From Xenoacremonium recifei (Eukaryota; Ascomycota; Sordariomycetes; Hypocreales; Nectriaceae): 64,000 bases of DNA. This document shows positions 23,746-34,233 of this stretch, piece after piece; positions within the stretch are counted from its first letter, which is position 1; each line of letters starts with the position of its first letter. Made by a program: the position numbers and the translations under genes. Below the pieces are notes generated by a model. That model had not been told where the DNA came from and did not search any database. It saw only the letters and a program-made list of their open reading frames with translations. Location of the stretch: NCBI GenBank assembly GCA_012184525.1, contig WOFQ01000059.1, positions 161,381 through 225,380 on the forward strand, in the 5' to 3' direction.

Positions 23746-24922
23746 ATGTCGACTGACAAGATCACGTTCCTCACCAACTGGTAGAACTAACCTCGCAGCT
23801 ACGATAGTACCGTCACTGATGGTCAATAGGCACGCCACCCCGTACCACGCGCCGCTGTATCTGGCTCAGGCCAAGGGCTACTTCAAGGAGGAGGGAATCA
23901 AGGTCGCTCTCCTTGAGCCCAATGACCCGAGCGTAAGCGTGCATGATCCTCACAGCTGGTTCTAATGCTAAACCTCTCAGGATGTCACCGAGATTATCGG
24001 CTCCGGCAAAGTCGACCTTGGTTTCAAGGCCATGATTCATACCCTTGCTGTAAGCATCCCCAAGTGCCTTCTTCATTACCACTACTCACACCATTACCAG
24101 GCCAAAGCTCGCAACTTTCCGGTTCTGTCCATCGGCAGTCTCCTGGATGAGCCCTTCACGGGCGTCGTCTACCTCAAGGACTCGGGCATCACCACCGACT
24201 TTCGCTCCCTCAAGGGCAAACGGATTGGCTACGTTGGCGAGTTCGGCAAGATCCAGATCGACGAGCTCACCTCGCACTATGGCATGAAGCCCGAGGACTA
24301 CACTGCGGTTCGCTGCGGGATGAACGTCTCCAAGGCTATCATCAAGGGCGAAATTGACGCTGGCATCGGCCTGGAGAATGTCCAGATGGTCGAGCTTGAG
24401 GAATGGCTCGTCGCGCAAGGCCGCCCTAAGACGGACGTCCAGATGCTTCGCATTGACGAGCTCGCCGAGCTGGGCTGCTGCTGCTTCTGCACCATCCTTT
24501 ACATCGGCAACGAGAAATTCCTGAGCGAGCACCCGCAGGAGACCCGTGCCTTTTTGCGTGCTGTCAAAAAGGCGACCGACTTTGTCCTCGCCAGCCCCGA
24601 GCAGGCCTGGGCCGAGTATGTCGACTTCAAGCCTGTCATGGGCACGCCGCTGAACCGCAAGATCTTCGAGCGCAGCTTCGCATACTTCTCCAAGGACATG
24701 AAGAACGTGAAGCGTGACTGGGACAAGGTCACGCGTTACGGCAAGCGTCTCGGCGTTCTGGATGAGAACTTCCAACCCAACTACACCAACGAGCTGCTTG
24801 AGTGGGTGCTGGAGCCCGAGTCGAACGATCCCACTGGCGATCAGAAGAAGATTGCACAGCTCCAGCAGGATGTTTGTACCAACGGTGGCTTCAAGAGACT
24901 CCACGCTGAGGTGAAGGCTTAA
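23746..24922 (+). CDS. THI5: Thi5/Nmt1 pyrimidine (HMP-P) synthase
   Basis: Four exons, 23746-23780, 23830-23932, 23981-24049 and 24101-24922, give 342 aa, the usual family length. The enzyme makes 4-amino-5-hydroxymethyl-2-methylpyrimidine phosphate for thiamine. It uses PLP and a histidine of its own chain, so it is single-turnover. The key residues fall at the same numbers as in yeast Thi5: Lys62 (PLP) and His66 (donor histidine) in GFKAMIHTLA, and the iron-binding CCCFC motif at 195-199. Exon 4 starts AKARNFPVLSIGSLLDEPF. Regulation is shown by the TPP riboswitch and upstream frames in the leader. The long antisense frame over exon 4 is a shadow. Confidence 0.96.
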
Positions 24923-25110
24923 GCTAGTTGTTTTACCGGAGGTGATGGATTAACCATGATCTCGGGTGTGATGGGAAATCTACGTCGCTCTTTGCTCTTC
25001 TCGTCTCCGTAGTATACCGGTCACTACGATGCCGTTCGTTTATAGAAGAGCTCTGACCAAAGATGCCAAGAATATACAATTTGAACGTTCAAACATTTCT
25101 TACGGACTAC

Positions 25111-25971
25111 CTAGTCTCCTCTCGATTTCTTTATGATCTGTTCGGCCGCCTCCAGCCCACTTAGCTTTTTCACTGTCCCGTCGAACATGCCATGTGGAAG
25201 CACCGATGATAAGCGTGTCAAAGACGCAGAATGGCCTCTCCAGATCACTGCTGGCGGATTCTTCTTCGTAACATCCTGCACTATGGACTTTGCCCATTGA
25301 GAGGCTGAAAGCCCCTCCCCATCAAACCCCTCTTGCCGGAGCGACTTCTCTATTATTTCTCGGGCAGGCTCGTAGATGGAACTATCGGGAAGGCGAGGGT
25401 GTTCTGATCGTTGAATGTTCGCTATAAGTTTGGTTTGGACAATTCCGGTCTTTAGTTCTATGACTTTGATACCAAAAGGCTGGAGCTCGAGTCTCATTGT
25501 ATCAGAGAACATGGCGAACGCAGCTTTGGAGGAGTTGTATACTGCCTGAAATGGCAGTGCTATGACAGATCCGATCGACGTCTGGTTGACAATCATGGCA
25601 TCAGGCGACTTGAGCAACAGTGGCAGAAATGCTTGCGTCATTGCGATATGCGACCACACATTAAGATCGTACAGCTCTTTAGCTTTGGTGATGTTTGTAT
25701 CGACCACGGGCATGAGGAACTGAGAGCCAGCGTTGTTGACTAGGATGTCGAGGCTGGACAGCTGCGCGAGGCAGGACTTAATCGAAGAATCGGATAGAAC
25801 ATCAAGCGTCAATGTTTTGATGCCAAGGTCGACGAGATGTTGCATCTTGTCAGGGTTGCGAGCTGTGGCATAGACTCGAAGACCGGCCTCATGGAATGCC
25901 ACGGCTAAGGCGGCGCCCATACCGCCCTCCGAGCAGCCAGTAATAAGCACTGTTCGTTTCTGATTTGACAT
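25111..25971 (-). CDS. Short-chain dehydrogenase, Ayr1-like
   Basis: An intronless 286-aa frame starting MSNQKRTVLITGCSEGG; an in-phase ATG 54 nt upstream (26025) would add 18 residues. Classical SDR motifs are present: TGCSEGGMG (cofactor glycine motif), NNAGS, the catalytic region NQTSIGS and YNSSK. Overall resemblance is to the yeast Ayr1 branch (1-acyl-dihydroxyacetone phosphate reductase) and many fungal reductases, which are NADPH-dependent. The substrate cannot be told. It lies convergent to THI5 with about 190 bp between stops. I see no link to the oxidative cluster further right. Confidence 0.85.
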   Translation of the reverse strand: MSNQKRTVLITGCSEGGMGAALAVAFHEAGLRVYATARNPDKMQHLVDLGIKTLTLDVLSDSSIKSCLAQLSSLDILVNNAGSQFLMPVVDTNITKAKELYDLNVWSHIAMTQAFLPLLLKSPDAMIVNQTSIGSVIALPFQAVYNSSKAAFAMFSDTMRLELQPFGIKVIELKTGIVQTKLIANIQRSEHPRLPDSSIYEPAREIIEKSLRQEGFDGEGLSASQWAKSIVQDVTKKNPPAVIWRGHSASLTRLSSVLPHGMFDGTVKKLSGLEAAEQIIKKSRGD

Positions 25972-26025
25972 ATCCAATTGCAGAAATATTACTTTGTTCG
26001 ATTTTAACTGTTCCGATATTCTCAT

Positions 26026-26725
26026 TGAATGATAGTAAGACTTACACGAGTTGGATATATTGATGGAACGGAGCCGGAGACGGAGCTAGTTTTAGCACGG
26101 ACTGGTCCGTGATAGCTTCGCGGGTTAATAGGGTCCGACTCAGGTTGCTCTATATCATCGGCATCGGGAGAACCTAAAGTTTCAGAACATGCTCGTTCAA
26201 CCGACGGCCGAATGAAAGCCCCATGGTGAGATGTAATCTAAATTAACAAATATAACAAATGTATCACGATAATCATGAGTCTGAAGGACCCGTATTTTAC
26301 GACAGAGGATGCGATTGTCTTCACAGGCTCCTGCTAATAAGTATGTTGTATTGCAGTGATGCATCATCTCACTACCAAGGTTCAGACTATGCGTATCTTA
26401 TACTCTCTCTCTGGGCCGAGATATTCTCCGACATTCAATAGCCCCTTGCAGAATGGCCGCGATACTCAGAACTATCAACGAAACCACACGGCTCGAAGTT
26501 GATGAATTCGGGCCGCTCAGAGTGAGGATTAAAGATCGCGTGTATTGACAGGAGGCGGGAACTTTCGATCGCAGTCATAGTCTCGACGCTTATCATTATA
26601 CAATGGAAGAAGGTACATGTCTCCCGTTGGGGCCGGCGTGGCATCAAATCTGATTCGTAAGTCATCCTGCTTTCGAGAAACTACCACCGTGATGATTCCT
26701 TGGCCTGTGTACGTAGTATTCATAT
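26026..26725. other. Intergenic
   Basis: AT-rich, no gene recognised; small frames at 26435-26735 (minus) have no domain. Holds the promoter of the Ayr1-like gene and the 3' flank of the secreted-protein gene. Confidence 0.4.
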
Positions 26726-27772
26726 CTATAGCCACGGTGATGTCATATTTGGGCCGCTCAGGTAGACGTTGATCTGCATGGCCTGGAGCTCGTCATTGTA
26801 GTACTGGAGCACTTCGAGAGTGTCACCGGTGGCTCCGAAGGGAGACAATAGCGGTACAGTACTATCAGCCTCCATCTGTTTCATCCACTCCACCTGAGCC
26901 TCCTGCGCCGAGGTCATGGCGTTGGGGATAAAGGCAGAGATGTCCTCGTAAGGGAAAACCGTCCCCGGAACAATGCCACTCGTCACGACGAAACCCAAAT
27001 CCTCATCAATAACCAAACCCACCCGTGCATTCGGATCTGTGGGGTGATCGGATGGCCAGGTACAGCTGAGCGGGGTGGTTGAGCCGTTCCCATATGTCCC
27101 CGGATCGACAACTCTCCAACCGATCTCGGTGAATTGACAAGTGTCGCTGACAGTAACCGAGAAATTGCTGGATGTGGCAAAGAGGGCGTTGCTGAGGGCC
27201 GTCAGAGTCGCCCGGCTTGGCTTCTTACGGTCAGCCGGCGGCGACATCAGCTTCTTGTAGTTCTTCGGGAGTTCCGCGGCCGAGAAGGAGAAGCCATGGT
27301 CACCGCGATAGCGGTTGATAAACAGCTCCAGCTCGGTGATTTTCTGGTCAACTACTTTAATCCGGCCCCGAAGGACGTTCTTCGTCGAAGGGTCGCCCTC
27401 GACGACGTCCAGGGCAAAGTATGCCGTGCCCTGTGTGGTATCAATAGCTAGCAAGCTAGGTGAACCGGCCTTCGTGATGGTACGCCACGACGTCATCATG
27501 CCGAGCGCTGCTGGATGCGAGTTCTCTGTTGCTTTGTAGACAGATGCCAGAGGTAGACCCCAGGGGTTATGAGTCACCATGGAGTCTATGATCTGGTCGA
27601 CAATGGACGTCATACAATCCCGGGAGCAGTCACTGTCCGTGGCCGTCGAAGTAGCTCTAGCAACCAACGCGGCGGCGGCAGCCACCTGTTGAGAGGCTGC
27701 ATCTATCACAAATACCGCTACAGCGAGGACCACTGAGAGCCGAAGAGGGCCAATAGAACTAGAGATGCGCAT
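26726..27772 (-). CDS. Secreted DUF8021-like protein
   Basis: 348 aa from the ATG at 27772. The reading frame extends upstream to 28048, but that extension is not signal-peptide-like. The N-terminus has basic residues then a hydrophobic core (LRLSVVLAVAVFVIDAAS), fitting a signal peptide. Mature features are a CSRDC pair near residue 50, the motif MTSIVDQIIDSMVTHNPWGL, then a beta-rich region with paired cysteines (TCQF, LSCTW). I recognise the pattern of fungal proteins grouped as DUF8021, often found in or beside secondary-metabolism loci; no enzymatic function is established. No intron is needed. It has no CGG-N7-CCG site upstream, unlike the cluster further right. Confidence 0.65.
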   Translation of the reverse strand: MRISSSIGPLRLSVVLAVAVFVIDAASQQVAAAAALVARATSTATDSDCSRDCMTSIVDQIIDSMVTHNPWGLPLASVYKATENSHPAALGMMTSWRTITKAGSPSLLAIDTTQGTAYFALDVVEGDPSTKNVLRGRIKVVDQKITELELFINRYRGDHGFSFSAAELPKNYKKLMSPPADRKKPSRATLTALSNALFATSSNFSVTVSDTCQFTEIGWRVVDPGTYGNGSTTPLSCTWPSDHPTDPNARVGLVIDEDLGFVVTSGIVPGTVFPYEDISAFIPNAMTSAQEAQVEWMKQMEADSTVPLLSPFGATGDTLEVLQYYNDELQAMQINVYLSGPNMTSPWL

Positions 27773-28150
27773 TTTGTACCACAAATTAAAGAGATGATGA
27801 CGATGCTGGGGGTTAGAAGACCTAAAGCTCCATGTCAACAAATGTGGCAGAGCAGCGATCTTAAACTTTATACTTCGTCTTCCATGTTCAATTTTATTCT
27901 CGTACTCTAACTCTGGTAGTTCTTGGTAAGCTAACAATGAGATACCCCGATTCAACGAGAAATTGTCTCTTGGACACGCATCCGAGGAAGACGTACGTGG
28001 GGCCGAGTCTTCCGGCAACGGTTTCCTGATGATGACGAGGCAGTTCATACGATCTGCAAACCTCTAGTCAGCCCGACCAATAGGAAAAACAGCCAAGAGA
28101 TCTTCATCTGGATGCTTCCCCTCATCTACGGAGTATTTTACCCCGGATTT

Positions 28151-28432
28151 TCAGATACCTTGTCTCTGTAGCTTTGCAATCTCGGCTTCGGGATGTGGAA
28201 CCACCGAGAAATATTCTCGTCTTTCGATACTTATGTCTAGGTCGGGGTTGTTCAGATAAATATCTCGGGACCAGTTCTCGATTACCGTTGTCTGGCCATA
28301 GTTGTGTAGTCGTATGAACGTCTTAATCATTCTGGAAGTCAGATTATAGGTAGCTTGGGGTCTGAAATAAATATGGCATGTCGCCGAGTTCTGCCACAAC
28401 GGGTGACCACTTGCCGATCGGTTCGTGGGCAT
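28151..28432 (-). CDS. Possible small or partial gene, unknown
   Basis: A 93-codon frame with ordinary protein composition (WSRDIYLNNPDLDISIERRE) ends near a GTATCT donor-like site at 28155. It could be one exon of a gene continuing towards 28048, where another open frame begins, or a remnant. No family is recognised. Confidence 0.25.
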   Translation of the reverse strand: MPTNRSASGHPLWQNSATCHIYFRPQATYNLTSRMIKTFIRLHNYGQTTVIENWSRDIYLNNPDLDISIERREYFSVVPHPEAEIAKLQRQGI

Positions 28433-28819
28433 CGTCCCGAATGGATGAGACCAGCAAGAATCCTGAGTTCGGGACTGACATTGGAGATCGTTCGATCAAT
28501 GGGCTGTTAAAGATGCGGTCATCCTGTTTGAGTGTTGCATTTAGTAATTATATTTAGTAATTATATTTAGTAAGATGTAATGACATTGTAGCAATCAAAG
28601 TATTATTAATAACGAACGACATGTGATTACGTTGTTTTACGCTGTACGTTACTAATATCAGAAAGAATGACATATGACGTCTGCTGCACGCCGCAGTTAG
28701 GGCGTAGGCAGATACAGGTAAGTAGGGGCCCTTGTTAATCTTCTTTCCGTTCTATATAACTAGGCTAGTCTGTAGTACTCGCGACAGAGTCACCATGACC
28801 GGTAGGTGTTTACTGGCAC
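28433..28819. other. Intergenic with short ATTTAGTAATTAT duplication
   Basis: No gene. Contains an imperfect direct repeat of TTTAGTAATTATA at 28538-28570. The sequence is AT-rich, between the 3' end of the homeobox factor and the weak frame to its left. Confidence 0.4.
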
Positions 28820-31412
28820 CTAAATTCCGATGTCTCTCTTAAAATCTTCAAGCCATTCAGGGTTGTCAGCCGGAGTCTGATCCAAGGGGTCATCGCTAAG
28901 ATAGTTAGCAAGTCGCGAAGACGTCCCTTAGCAGACAATTGACTTTACTCACCCATCGTACATAATCCATCGCGCTTGATGCCGAATTTCTTCATCACTG
29001 GGCACATGACTGCTCGGATTATGAGATGATATAGTGCTCGCTACAAACCGGGACAACTCTCTTGTAAGTTGTCGGTACATAGTGCTATCGTTAAGAGTAA
29101 AAACCTTATGGGACCCAACAGCGATATCTAGCCGACATTCGCTGTTTGAAGAGTAAGCTGCCGTAACCTTTGAGGTGGCAATATTGTTTTGCTGGTCAAC
29201 TTCCGAGGGATAGGCCTGGGCTCCAAGTTCCTTAGAGCCCTCAATATCAGTGATATTTGGTGGAGGCTCTATGGAGTTCAGCTTCGCTCGGTATCGAAAT
29301 GGTGCCAGCCAGCTTTTGGAGCTGTAAACTAGCTCCAGTAATAGCTTCACGAACATTGAAGAGGAGTCCGACATTTGATTGATGATATTGCATGCTTCGA
29401 GCTGAAGGTCACCATCTTCTATGTCGAGATCGAGTAGCTGGACCATGTCAACGTGTTTATGTAACAATGCCTCCAGTTGACAGCCTTCGAAAATGTTTTC
29501 CTTGCCGTGAATTTTAAGTTGGGTGAGTCGGCATTTGGCGGCACTTTTCATAGGACGAACTCTAGCTTCCCTGGTGATTTCTTCTGAAGACATGATCAGG
29601 TCGCGTAGCCAGGACTGCGCTGGCGGATCAGGAGATTGACATAAAATCTCAGCGCCAAAGATGATGCAGCACGCTTCGCTTTGAAGTGACCTATTGGAAG
29701 GTATACATTGATAGGCCTCGATCTGATTTGCAATGAAATAATCCAGTTCTAACTGGATTAGTTCGAACGCACTGGTTGGGCTCCTAGGTGAACGTCGCTG
29801 CGTGGTGAACGGCCATGGCGAATTCTGTTCGTAGTGAATGAGGTCTATAAGAGTATCAGTAAGGTCCAAATAGAACTTGGACAAACTTCGAAGAATGCCA
29901 CATACATGGAGGCATAGAATTCTCAACCATATCGAGTACTGGCGCTTCAAACCCCCAATCTCCCTTCCAGTCAGCCATTGTCTTCCCATCTTTGAAATGT
30001 TCAGCCAAGTGGTCTGCTCGTTCACCCCATGAACTCAAACGAAGCGCGCAAAACCCGCATACGGAACGAATTTCTGGACTTTGATCAAACTTCCATTCCT
30101 CCATCGACCGCCTTCTGAACGTCGAATGATGCATCAATCTCAAGTGTTGGAGAAGATGATCCTTTCGATAAAATGTTCGCTCTTCACGCTGACGTTTTTG
30201 GCAGAGGTGGTAGTTATGAGAATCGAGATGCTCATCGTTTGGGTTAAGAAGCCCACAATACACGCATGTAATCTCTAGAGAGGCATCCATGATGGTAGGA
30301 CCGTATGGTGCACAGCGCCACTGCTCGAACGATAGGTGTAGTGACTTTTCGTGCCGTTGCCAATTATGCTTTGTCTTGAATGTCTCTGTACAGAATGTGC
30401 ACTGAAAGGGATGACGAGCATGAAACAAGGATCGAAAGCCTCTACTTTTAATCCGCGCGTTCGCTCTCCTCCTTCGTTTGCTGATCTTCTTGAAATGGCC
30501 AGTGGAGTTGTACGAGTCTTGGGAACTGTGAGAGTATGCAGAAGTGCCAGAACCTTGGCTCGAGTCGGACGTTCCTCTGCTAGTGACAGAGTTACTGTTT
30601 TCGGAGGATTGTAAAATTGGCGAATCTGTAGAGCGGATGTTGTTCAACTCGTCTGAATGTATCGGCAACTCGAATACCGCACGTGCAATAGCACCGACAT
30701 TGGCGGGCTCATTTTCTGGTGGCGAATTCCGCCATCTTTCAAGGGGGTTCATGTGTTCAACTATTGGAGTTGGTGGCCGTTGGCGAGGAACATCGAGAGG
30801 CAACGTTGAGGGTTGGGACAACAGAAACTTTTTTCGTCGACGAGCGTTAGAAAACCAACTCAAAATTTGTTGTTTTCTAAGCCCTGATAGCTTCTCGAGC
30901 CTTTCAACGTCTCGAACTGTAGGATATGGGCGTTCAGTATGACTCATAAGCCAGTTGTTTAAGACTCTGACAGAAGTAGAAGAGAACCGCTTGCTGGTTT
31001 TCGGAGTTGTTGCGGAGGGGTCAAAAGAGCTGGGATGATCTTCCATACGCCCGTTGCCGCTCGTCGTCGGCCCCGAATGCGCATCGCCGGGCTCTCCAAT
31101 ATTCTGCTCAGAGGCTATTGTGGCAGCATCCTCCATGCCTCCCGAGATGCTGACCCCATGCGGAAACTCAATTGGATCCGATAAAAGACCAAAAGGTGTA
31201 TGCGACTGGGAAGGCAAGTGAGCCTCTGCCCCAGCATTACAGGGGTCCGCATCAAGGACCAAGTCAAGGTCATAGAGTGATGGCACAGTACCGTCTATTA
31301 ACCAGTCGGTGTTGTCGAAGGATAATAGGTTGTCATCAAGGTTCAGGTCAGCTCGATCGAGAGTGCTGTTTCCGGTGATGTTGTAGGAGAATCCCGACCC
31401 AAAATTCTCCAT
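28820..31412 (-). CDS. Homeobox (KN)-C2H2 zinc-finger transcription factor
   Basis: Three exons on the complement, 31412-29906, 29844-28953 and 28895-28820, give 824 aa. Residues about 145-200 form a TALE/KN-type homeodomain with the recognition helix QQILSWFSNARRRKKF. After a Ser-rich linker and basic patch (KISKRRRRANAR), a C2H2 finger follows (FQCTFCTETFKTKHNWQRHEKSLH). Degenerate C/H-rich fingers and a DHLLQHLRLMHH segment come next. The last exon restores the conserved C-terminus DNPEWLEDFKRDIGI. This architecture is specific to filamentous ascomycetes. Some members control development or secondary metabolism; targets here are unknown. It is the only transcription factor seen in the window and lies about 3 kb from the oxidative cluster. 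Confidence 0.88.
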
Positions 31413-31723
31413 TACAGCTTGGTCTCGTTCTTCTTCGTTGTTGAAGGCCGGGGCGCTCGATTCATCAAAGAAATGCTTGAGATCAATGGAAGGGGAAGAG
31501 GAGAGTTTGCGATTTACAATGAGTCAAGAATGGCTGCGATGGCCCACAAAATTCGTGTCAAGTTACGCCCTATGGAGAAGAGCACGAACTGTCTCAGCGA
31601 TGACCCACAAGCTTAGAAGGTAACTTCGCACTCTGTAGAGTGAGTGCATCATCGTCGTCCTCTTCTTCTCCTTCTCTTTTCAAGTTCATTTGCTCAACTC
31701 TGTGATGTTTTATTGCCATCGTG

Positions 31724-33198
31724 TTACACTGTTACTGAATCATGACGACTTGCTCTCTCTTTACGTCTCGCTCTCTCTGCACTGAGTAGGAACAGGGCAC
31801 TTAAAGACATGGAAATCCCACCGAAGAGCTGGGCGCCGAGATATCTTCCACCCAAAACATCAATCAGCGCCCCACCAATTGGAGGACCGACAAGGCTCGA
31901 AACACTGACTATGCTGAAGATCATACCCATCCGGACTCCGAGTGTTTTTGTGTCAGTTGTGAGCGAGCTGAGACCGGCAGGAAATAGACTCTGGACGCCA
32001 CCTGAAGTGATGCCACACCCAATCGCCCAGCCGTAGGTTCCTGTCACGCTTTTGACGGCCATCCATGCAAAAAGTACTATTGCTGTAGTACTGGCCACAG
32101 GAATGTATACAACTATGATCCCAAACCGATCCGCCGCGTAGTTGCAACCTAAACGGCCTACTACGCCGACGCCGTTTAGTATCAAAATCAGGTTGAGTGA
32201 CTGCTCGTAAGATAAAGGCGGTGTTGTAACAGTTCGAGAGTAGGCGGCGAGGTAGAAAAAGGAAACGTATAAGCTGAGTAAGGACTGCTAATTGTTAGTA
32301 CATAATGACTTTTGGGTTGTATGAAGCACAAGGGCCCAGGGTCCCTTCTTTTAAGAGACGGAATACTGACGAAGAAGGAAGCGATGGCGTAGTAATTGTA
32401 AGTTAGGTCTCTGAAGGCAGTCCAGTCAATCCATGGTGAGGAGCTCTTCGCGATTGGTTTCGGACGTAAGTATATGTTTGCGATGGCCAGAGAAGTGAAT
32501 TGGATCAAGGCAATCGTTCGCATCGTCCATGGGAATCCAACTGATGGCACCAGCTGACGTGCAATGCCTGAATACAGCAGACCTCCGGTTGCAGAGCCAC
32601 AAGCAACAATTCCAATTGCTATAGCGCGTCTCTTGTCAAAATATGGAACCATAGCCGTGAGCATGGGGCAGAATAAACACCCGTTTCCGACACCTACGGC
32701 AATCCCAAGAGTGAGAAGAAGTTGCCAAAACTTGTGACAGAATGAAGACGTCAGAATCCCGCTAACTGTAGCAAGTGATCCCGTTAGGAAAACGAGTTTG
32801 AAATGACCTGAATCTGTGAGACGTCCTGCCATTGTTCCTAGAAGAAAGAGCAAAAATATTTGCATTGACCCGATCCACGAAATTGTGGATGGCGCACAAT
32901 CGAGCGTATCGGCAAAGTAGGTTTGAAACGCTCCGAAAGTGTTGGCAAATCCCCAAGTGTTCATGACCACTAAATGAGAGCAGAGGACCACTATCGAACT
33001 GTCAATCATCTCTATGCACGGATGAGCGTAGGCATTACCTGTAACGCTTGTACGCCATCCTCCACGATCAATCTGTGGTTGGCTGCTTGTACTAGCCTCA
33101 TCAATCCTCCGTTCAAGAGACACGGCCGGGTTACGATGGTGGAAGTCGTGAGCTATATTTTGCAAGTTATTCATGTTGAGAATGAAGCCGTCGAGCAA
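31724..33198 (-). CDS. MFS transporter, monocarboxylate-porter-like
   Basis: Two main exons, 33198-32371 and 32284-31724 (complement), give about 462 aa. A further 48-bp in-frame intron (33038-32991, GTAATG...TAG) is likely, because its removal joins the N-terminus directly to VVLCSHLVVMNTWGFANTFG as in homologues. Twelve hydrophobic segments can be counted. The loop DKRRAIAIGIVACGSATGG matches the MFS motif of the fungal monocarboxylate transporter (MCH) group, and GVGVVGRLGCNYAADRFG starts the second half. The substrate is unknown. It shares a 250-bp divergent promoter with the GNAT gene. An alternative start lies at 33174. Confidence 0.85.
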
Positions 33199-33450
33199 GC
33201 AGGATTATCTTGACAACTTGGAGCCCCTGTTACAACAGGTCGCGGTTCTTGAGAGTTATCTCACAGTCTCGGTCTTCGGGGTTATTACGGGGCTTGTCAA
33301 CGATAGGGAGCACGCTCCCTACCATGGACGCCATTTGGAAAAACGCAAATGGAGGGCCCTTCAAGTATAAAATCCCTGTTTCTAGTGAGCCAAAATACGC
33401 TCTTCCACTAAAAATTGAGCACTTTTCATACCGAGATTCAATTGCTTGCC

Positions 33451-34107
33451 ATGTCGTACTCATTTATTCATATCGAAAAGTCTGCTGTCGAGACCTCATC
33501 CGCGGCTGCCAAATACAAGACTCTACGACTCAAAGCCTTACGGGAGTCGCCACTTGCATTCTCGTCGACATGGGAGATAGAGTCGGAGTACTCTAATGTC
33601 ATCTGGGCATCTCGTCTGTGTGAGGCACAGAGAGAGACGTTCGCTTGCGTGTTTGAGCAAGGGAAAACGTCTGAATGGGTGGCGCAAGTAGTTCTTCGAG
33701 GGCCACTCTCGCCCGACGAGTTTAGTCTACCCTCCGAGCCTGATCGACAATCCCATGCTGAATGCCAGACGGAAGAGAGGTGGCAAATGCTGTGTCTTTA
33801 TTCCCTGCCCAGCCACCGAGGAAAGGGCTTAGCAGCAATGCTTTGCAAAGAGGCATTTCACTTCTTGGTGAATCGAAAAGGAATTGACGTGCCTCACATC
33901 CAAGTTCGCATTATGGTAAAGTCCCAGAACATGGCAGCAATCCGGCTGTACAACGGGCTAGGATTCGAGCGAACGGGGCTTTGCACCTTGGCAGAAGCAC
34001 TTTGGGCAAATGGCGACGGTGATTTGATCCCTAAAGGAAAGCTGGAAGAGAAATATACCATCCGATCTGCTATTATAATGGAATTGCATTTGAGGACAAA
34101 CATATAA
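33451..34107 (+). CDS. GNAT-family N-acetyltransferase
   Basis: An intronless 218-aa frame. The acetyl-CoA loop is SHRGKGLAAML (R/Q-x-x-G-x-G/A), preceded by a beta-strand MLCLYSLP. The C-terminal motif B is NMAAIRLYNGLGFERTG. The size and motifs are typical for single-domain GNAT enzymes that acetylate small amines or protein N-termini. Divergent from the MFS gene and convergent with the phenol-hydroxylase-like gene (127 bp between stops). No cluster-type CGG-N7-CCG site occurs in its promoter, so I place it outside the co-regulated cluster. Confidence 0.8.
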   Translation: MSYSFIHIEKSAVETSSAAAKYKTLRLKALRESPLAFSSTWEIESEYSNVIWASRLCEAQRETFACVFEQGKTSEWVAQVVLRGPLSPDEFSLPSEPDRQSHAECQTEERWQMLCLYSLPSHRGKGLAAMLCKEAFHFLVNRKGIDVPHIQVRIMVKSQNMAAIRLYNGLGFERTGLCTLAEALWANGDGDLIPKGKLEEKYTIRSAIIMELHLRTNI

Positions 34108-34233
34108 AAGGAATACCCTAGAACGATCTCCTTTTCCTGTCTGGGTTGTACAGCTATAAAGCTGAATAGAATTAGAGGCTTTAAAAATGAATATATTTGA
34201 AGTTGTCTGGTATTTAAGTATGAGAAATGTTTA

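Noticed and set aside
24086..24904. 272-codon minus frame over THI5 exon 4
   Set aside because: Mirror frame caused by third-position GC bias; the sense strand carries every Thi5 residue.
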